The notes beneath the pieces were generated by a model that worked only from the letters and a program-made list of their open reading frames with translations, had not been told where the DNA came from and searched no databases. From JACQHJ01 sp038063075 (GTDB lineage Bacteria; Patescibacteriota; Microgenomatia; Levybacterales; UBA12049), in assembly GCA_038063075.1 (NCBI GenBank), contig JBBTVW010000043.1, positions 1-9,049 of the forward strand: DNA of 9,049 nt, in the 5' to 3' direction. How positions within the stretch are numbered: position 1 is the stretch's first letter; every line of letters starts with the position of its first letter. A program made the position numbers and the translations under genes. This document shows positions 6,475 through 9,049 of this stretch, piece by piece.

Positions 6475-7050
6475 ATGCTAAGAATGTTTAAAGATCCAAT
6501 TCTTCAAAAACTATATAAAAAATATGGTCCTCACAAATTTGAAGATAGAAGTGAGAAGTTATTAGAGGAATTAATTGAATCAGTTATTTCTCAACAACTA
6601 TCAAATAAAGCCGCAGCTACTATATATAGTAGGTTTTTAAAACTTTTTAATAATAAGTTTCCTTCAATAAAACAAATACTAGATACTGATTTAGAAATAT
6701 TAAGAAGTGCAGGCATGAGCTATTCAAAAGGACAATATATTAAAAACATTGCAAAAGCATTTGAGGATAAATTAATTGAAGTAGATAAAATTAAGAAAAT
6801 GACTGATGATAAAGTTATTGAAAACTTAACTAAAATAAAAGGGGTAGGAAAGTGGACTGCGGAAATGACCCTTATCTTTACATTAAAAAGGGAAGACGTA
6901 TTTTCTATTGGTGACGCTGGACTTAGAAAAGCAATAAAGAAATTATATAATTTAGAGAGAGATTCTGATATCTTAAAATTAACAGAAGAATGGAAACCAA
7001 AAAGAAGTTTTGCATCTTGGTATTTATGGAGGAGTTTAGAAAATGATTAA
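6475..7050 (+). CDS. DNA-3-methyladenine glycosylase II-like protein (HhH-GPD, AlkA/MAG type)
   Basis: Base-excision repair enzyme expected to remove alkylated purines and leave an abasic site. It has 191 residues and lacks the extra N-terminal domain of Escherichia coli AlkA, as in compact bacterial MAG-type enzymes. ISQQLSNKAA (38-47) is the conserved glycosylase helix. The helix-hairpin-helix is at 118-135, with IKGVGKWTAEM at 121-131. DVFSIGDAGLRKAI (141-154) holds the catalytic aspartate, Asp147. There are no C-terminal cysteines, so it is not an iron-sulfur EndoIII/MutY enzyme. The start is uncertain: the ATG at 6475 has no Shine-Dalgarno site, and the ATG at 6484 (Met4) fits a TATATA/TATAAC -10 at 6466-6473 with a few-base leader. 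The last eight bases overlap the start of the HAD gene, indicating coupled translation. Confidence 0.88.
   Translation: MLRMFKDPILQKLYKKYGPHKFEDRSEKLLEELIESVISQQLSNKAAATIYSRFLKLFNNKFPSIKQILDTDLEILRSAGMSYSKGQYIKNIAKAFEDKLIEVDKIKKMTDDKVIENLTKIKGVGKWTAEMTLIFTLKREDVFSIGDAGLRKAIKKLYNLERDSDILKLTEEWKPKRSFASWYLWRSLEND
7028..7034 (+). promoter_or_regulatory. Shine-Dalgarno site of the HAD gene
   Basis: GGAGGAG lies eight bases before the ATG at 7043, within the last codons of the glycosylase gene. It is one of the strongest ribosome binding sites in the window and fixes the HAD start. It shows that this organism does use Shine-Dalgarno initiation inside operons. Confidence 0.75.
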
Positions 7051-7621
7051 AGTAATTGCATTTGATTATGCCGATGTTATAGCTCCTTCCCCCGTTGCAA
7101 AATGGTTAAGGGAAAATATGACACCAAATCACAAAATGTATCTTTATTATCAAAAACACAGTAAAGGCTGGGATATTGGAGAATCGAACCGACAAAAAGT
7201 TTATGAAGTTTTATACAAAGTGACAGGTGTCCCAACTCACAAAATCTGGGAGAAGTTTTACAAAAACTATATTGCAGATAAACAAATTGTTGAACTAATT
7301 AAAAAAATCAAAAAGGATTACAAAATAATTTTGTTCTCAAATTTTGTTGGTGAAATACTTAGGGAACTTTTAGAAAAAGATAATATAGCAAAGCTTTTTG
7401 ATGAAATAATAATTTCTTCAGAACACAAAATGCAAAAGCCCAACACAGATTTTTTTAATATCTTAATAGAAAAAAGCGGAGTAGAAAAATATGAAATTCT
7501 TTTTATCGATGACAGAATCATTAACATAGAAGGAGCTCAAAGGATGGGAATCAATGCTATTCAGTTTAAGGGTGTAAAGGATTTAATTAAAGAAATGCAA
7601 AAGTTTGACGTTAAGCCTTAA
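7043..7621 (+). CDS. HAD-family hydrolase (subfamily IA-like)
   Basis: Haloacid-dehalogenase-fold hydrolase of 192 residues, probably a phosphatase. Motif I is IAFDYADVI (5-13), with nucleophile Asp8 but Ala10 at the +2 place where phosphatases usually have Asp; FDxGGV-type relatives also lack it. A helical cap follows (about 15-80). Motif II is IILFSN (95-100, Ser99), motif III is QKPN (131-134, Lys132), and motif IV is LFIDDR (153-158, Asp156/Asp157), followed by INIEGAQRMG and GINAIQF. These are typical of the IA variant-3 group (dehalogenase, epoxide-hydrolase N-domain and sugar-phosphatase-like). The substrate cannot be read from the sequence. The ATG overlaps the glycosylase stop by eight bases and has a strong Shine-Dalgarno site, so the two are co-translated. 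Confidence 0.87.
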   Translation: MIKVIAFDYADVIAPSPVAKWLRENMTPNHKMYLYYQKHSKGWDIGESNRQKVYEVLYKVTGVPTHKIWEKFYKNYIADKQIVELIKKIKKDYKIILFSNFVGEILRELLEKDNIAKLFDEIIISSEHKMQKPNTDFFNILIEKSGVEKYEILFIDDRIINIEGAQRMGINAIQFKGVKDLIKEMQKFDVKP

Positions 7622-7637
7622 AAAACAAAATTACTTC

Positions 7638-7666
7638 TTGACACAAGTTAAAAAATACCATATATT
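7638..7666 (+). promoter_or_regulatory. Strong sigma-70 promoter of the leader/small-protein unit
   Basis: TTGACA (7638-7643), 17 bases, TATATT (7661-7666). Transcription should start near 7673, two or three bases before an ATG at 7676 and about 135 bases before the Shine-Dalgarno-led ATG at 7808. It is the best promoter match in the window together with that at 2901. Confidence 0.78.
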
Positions 7667-7672
7667 TAGAGC

Positions 7673-7807
7673 GTAATGGCAATCCTCGCCACTACTACTG
7701 TTGTCCTCGACAGGTTTTCAGAAAACCACCACTTTTGCAAACAATTTTTTGTTTTCCCTTTCTTTAAAACTAAACAGATAAGCCTAAAAAGAAAGGAGGT
7801 GAAAAAT
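7673..7807 (+). promoter_or_regulatory. Structured, possibly translated leader with Shine-Dalgarno-masking stem
   Basis: This leader of about 135 nt is unlike the near-zero leaders of the other units. It opens with GTAATG (7673-7678), the same start context as pilB and gyrB, and stays open in frame for 44 codons into the gene at 7808. Possible hairpins are GGC/GCC at 7678-7690, CTGTTG/CGACAG at 7698-7713 (loop TCCT), GGTTTT/AAAACC at 7713-7727, and AAACAA/TTGTTT near 7738-7753. CCTTTCTTT (7757-7765) is fully complementary to AAAGAAAGG (7788-7796), which includes the first half of the Shine-Dalgarno site. This could be a translation-controlled switch, a 5-prime regulatory RNA, or the N-terminal coding extension of the downstream protein. 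Pairings were found by eye and not folded. Confidence 0.5.
7792..7802 (+). promoter_or_regulatory. Near-perfect Shine-Dalgarno site
   Basis: AAAGGAGGTGA matches the 16S rRNA tail over almost its whole length. AGGAGG ends eight bases before the ATG at 7808. It is the main reason to place the start of the small protein at 7808 rather than 7676. Confidence 0.8.
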
Positions 7808-8074
7808 ATGGGATGCGAATATGAACCAAGCGAAACTCATTTAAGACGAATGAGAATAATCGAAAGCTCAGTTAGATTAAGACATGAAATTAGATCAATG
7901 GGACTAGGTGACTTTCATGTTGAAGATCTTGGTCCAATACTCAGAGTTATGCACGATTTTCAAGGTGATTCAATGTTAAATGATGTCCGAGAATCTGACA
8001 TAACTCAATTATCTCAAAGGATGGGGGAAATAAAACAAGCGGCACTAACCAAAGAAATAGGTAGCCGCAGATAA
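7808..8074 (+). CDS. Small hypothetical protein (88 aa; alternative 132-aa form from 7676)
   Basis: I do not recognise this protein. From the ATG at 7808 it has 88 residues: an Arg-rich helix (about 10-30, THLRRMRIIESSVRLRHEIR), a middle segment with MGLGDFHVEDLGPILRVMHD (31-50), and a C-terminal helix (about 63-84, ESDITQLSQRMGEIKQAALT). There is no membrane segment or signal peptide, so it is probably a soluble helical cytoplasmic protein. A start at 7676, at the expected RNA 5-prime end, would add 44 residues that are Thr/Val- then Phe-rich (FFVFPFF) and end in a basic stretch. That extension looks less protein-like, but it has no stop and shares the GTAATG context of leaderless genes here. 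It is a monocistronic unit between the HAD gene and hppA, with its own strong promoter and an apparent 3-prime hairpin. Confidence 0.7.
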   Translation: MGCEYEPSETHLRRMRIIESSVRLRHEIRSMGLGDFHVEDLGPILRVMHDFQGDSMLNDVRESDITQLSQRMGEIKQAALTKEIGSRR

Positions 8075-8107
8075 AAATAGTTTCCGTTGCCGGCACGGGA
8101 AATATTT
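8075..8107 (+). terminator. GC-rich imperfect hairpin after the small gene, possible terminator
   Basis: AAATA/TATTT (8075-8079, 8103-8107) and TTTCC/GGAAA (8081-8085, 8098-8102) pair, then GT/AC, with a one-base bulge on each arm and TGCCGGC in the loop. It starts right after the stop codon of the small gene and is unusually G+C-rich for this window. There is no clear U tract, so termination or 3-prime-end protection is inferred rather than shown. Confidence 0.42.
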
Positions 8108-8118
8108 CAAAGATAGTC

Positions 8119-8147
8119 TTGAAATCTAAGTAAAACTTCTTTATAAT
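8119..8147 (+). promoter_or_regulatory. hppA promoter
   Basis: TTGAAA (8119-8124), 17 bases, TATAAT (8142-8147). The predicted start near 8154 leaves about six bases before the ATG at 8160 and no room for a Shine-Dalgarno site. The -35 box lies in the right arm of a small inverted repeat (8105-8124). Confidence 0.72.
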
Positions 8148-8159
8148 AATTTAGTTCTT

Positions 8160-9049
8160 ATGGATTTATCTTTTATTTTTGCAAATAGATTATTAATTGT
8201 TTTGGCAAGTGCTATTCTTGCTATTATCTACGGAGTCTTCCTTACCTACAGAGTTTTATCCAGTCCAAAAGGCGATAAGAAAATGAATGATATTTCAGAT
8301 GCAATCTCTGAAGGCGCATCTGCATACATGAAAAGGCAATATACTGTAATAGCAGTTATTGGAGTTATCATCCTTGGCATTCTTTATTATTTTCTTGGTA
8401 TAAATGATGCAATTGGTTTTGCTATTGGTGCGGTTCTTAGTACAGTTGCTGGAGTTGTTGGAATGAGTGTAGCTGTAAGAAGCAATATTAGAACAGCTCA
8501 GGCTGCAAAAATAGGTCTTCCAAGCGCATTCTCTATGGCATTTAGAGGTGGGGCAGTTACTGGACTTATGGTAGCTGGACTTGCACTTTTATCAGTTGTT
8601 GGATTTTATTGGTATTTAGAAAACTATGCTAATGGCAACCTTAATCCATTAATTGCTCTTGGTTTTGGAGGAAGCTTAATTTCTGTTTTTGCAAGACTAG
8701 GTGGAGGAATCTTTACAAAGTCTGCTGACGTTGGAACAGATATGGTAGGAAAAATTGAAAAAGGAATTCCAGAAGATGACCCAAGAAATCCAGGGGTTAT
8801 TGCTGATTTGGTAGGAGATAATGTTGGCGATGATGCTGGAATGGCAGCAGACCTTTTTGAAACATATGTAATTACTGCAGTTGCAGCAATGATTTTAGGA
8901 GAATTACTATTCCCAAACAACCAAGCTGTACTATTTTTCCCAATGTTAATCGGAGCAATTTCAATTGTTGCAAGTATTATTGGAACTTGGTTTGTAAAAG
9001 TATCAGGCAATGGAATTATGAGAGCTCTTTATATTGGACTAGGAGTAGC
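8160..9049 (+). CDS. hppA: Membrane-bound ion-pumping pyrophosphatase HppA, N-terminal part (runs off the right edge)
   Basis: Integral membrane enzyme that couples hydrolysis of pyrophosphate to H+ or Na+ transport. The 296 residues present are roughly the first 40 percent of the usual protein. The first membrane helix is about 5-28. The conserved cytoplasmic segment ISEGASAYMKRQYT (49-62) precedes helices near 63-80, 84-103 and 131-150. FRGGAVTG (128-135) and FARLGGGIFTKSADVGTDMVGK (177-198) give the pyrophosphate motif D190/D194/K198. PEDDPRNP (204-211), then ADLVGDNVGD (215-224) and AGMAADLFETY (226-236), supply further Mg-pyrophosphate ligands. AADLFETY recalls Na+/K+-dependent forms, but the residue that decides potassium dependence lies beyond the window. 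Asp225 stands where V, C, T or I is usual. The frame is open from an ATG fitted to a good promoter. Confidence 0.95.
   Translation, partial: MDLSFIFANRLLIVLASAILAIIYGVFLTYRVLSSPKGDKKMNDISDAISEGASAYMKRQYTVIAVIGVIILGILYYFLGINDAIGFAIGAVLSTVAGVVGMSVAVRSNIRTAQAAKIGLPSAFSMAFRGGAVTGLMVAGLALLSVVGFYWYLENYANGNLNPLIALGFGGSLISVFARLGGGIFTKSADVGTDMVGKIEKGIPEDDPRNPGVIADLVGDNVGDDAGMAADLFETYVITAVAAMILGELLFPNNQAVLFFPMLIGAISIVASIIGTWFVKVSGNGIMRALYIGLGV

Noticed and set aside
7733..7775. Phe-rich stretch (FFVFPFF) in the leader frame, like a phenylalanine attenuator peptide
   Set aside because: The run comes from a polypyrimidine tract that is better explained by pairing with the Shine-Dalgarno region. There is no terminator/antiterminator with a U tract, and the downstream gene is not a phenylalanine gene.
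383..8074. Reassigned TGA codon, as in some CPR lineages (no gene here stops with TGA)
   Set aside because: No in-frame TGA is needed for any full-length protein, and TAA preference is expected at this base composition.
8624..9010. Antisense open frame of 128 codons opposite hppA
   Set aside because: It is the complement of highly conserved pyrophosphatase sequence; its Pro/Ser/Ile-rich product is a typical shadow translation.
1..9049. tRNA, rRNA, CRISPR array, insertion sequence or prophage
   Set aside because: No cloverleaf, rRNA-like sequence, regularly spaced repeats, transposase motifs or terminal inverted repeats were seen; the region looks like ordinary chromosomal core with small orphan genes.

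Overview
The window is A+T-rich (about one third G+C by eye), densely coded, and uses the standard genetic code. Every complete gene stops with TAA except pilB (TAG). Gene content (PilB/PilT pilus motors, a very short clamp-loader delta-prime, GyrB, a membrane pyrophosphatase and several small orphan proteins) and tight spacing suggest a streamlined bacterium, most likely a Candidate Phyla Radiation (Patescibacteria, perhaps Microgenomates-like) genome. That assignment is an inference from overall character, since no rRNA or other decisive marker is present.

Layout. Positions 1-2185 (minus strand) hold pilB followed by the start of pilT, a type IV pilus motor operon read out of the left edge. 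A 57-base divergent promoter region separates it from everything else, which lies on the plus strand. 2243-3895: a minimal DNA polymerase III delta-prime subunit (holB), a two-helix membrane protein of unknown function, and two small basic proteins encoded end to end. 3943-5892: gyrB. 5926-7621: a tight three-gene unit made of a P-loop kinase, an AlkA-like HhH-GPD DNA glycosylase and a HAD hydrolase. 7638-8107: a strong promoter, a structured leader of about 135 nt and a small orphan protein. 8160 to the right edge: the N-terminal part of hppA.

The most striking overall pattern is in translation initiation. Genes that open a transcription unit have a recognisable -10 box (often an extended TGnTATAAT or a full TTGACA-17-TANNNT) only about 5-12 bases before the ATG, so their mRNAs should be leaderless or nearly so, with no Shine-Dalgarno site. 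Genes inside units (pilT, the second small basic protein, the HAD gene) are preceded by purine-rich Shine-Dalgarno sequences. The small gene at 7808 combines both modes: a leaderless-type ATG at 7676 is in frame with a second ATG at 7808 that has a near-perfect Shine-Dalgarno site, and that site can be partly masked by an upstream CCTTTCTTT stretch. This leader is the best candidate in the window for an undescribed regulatory device.

Other points of interest are a perfect 14-bp palindrome over the gyrB -10/start region, a symmetric sequence between pilB and holB, and the kinase-glycosylase-HAD unit, which could be a DNA or nucleotide repair module. No tRNA, rRNA, CRISPR array or mobile element was seen, and no stretch longer than 300 bases lacks a gene.
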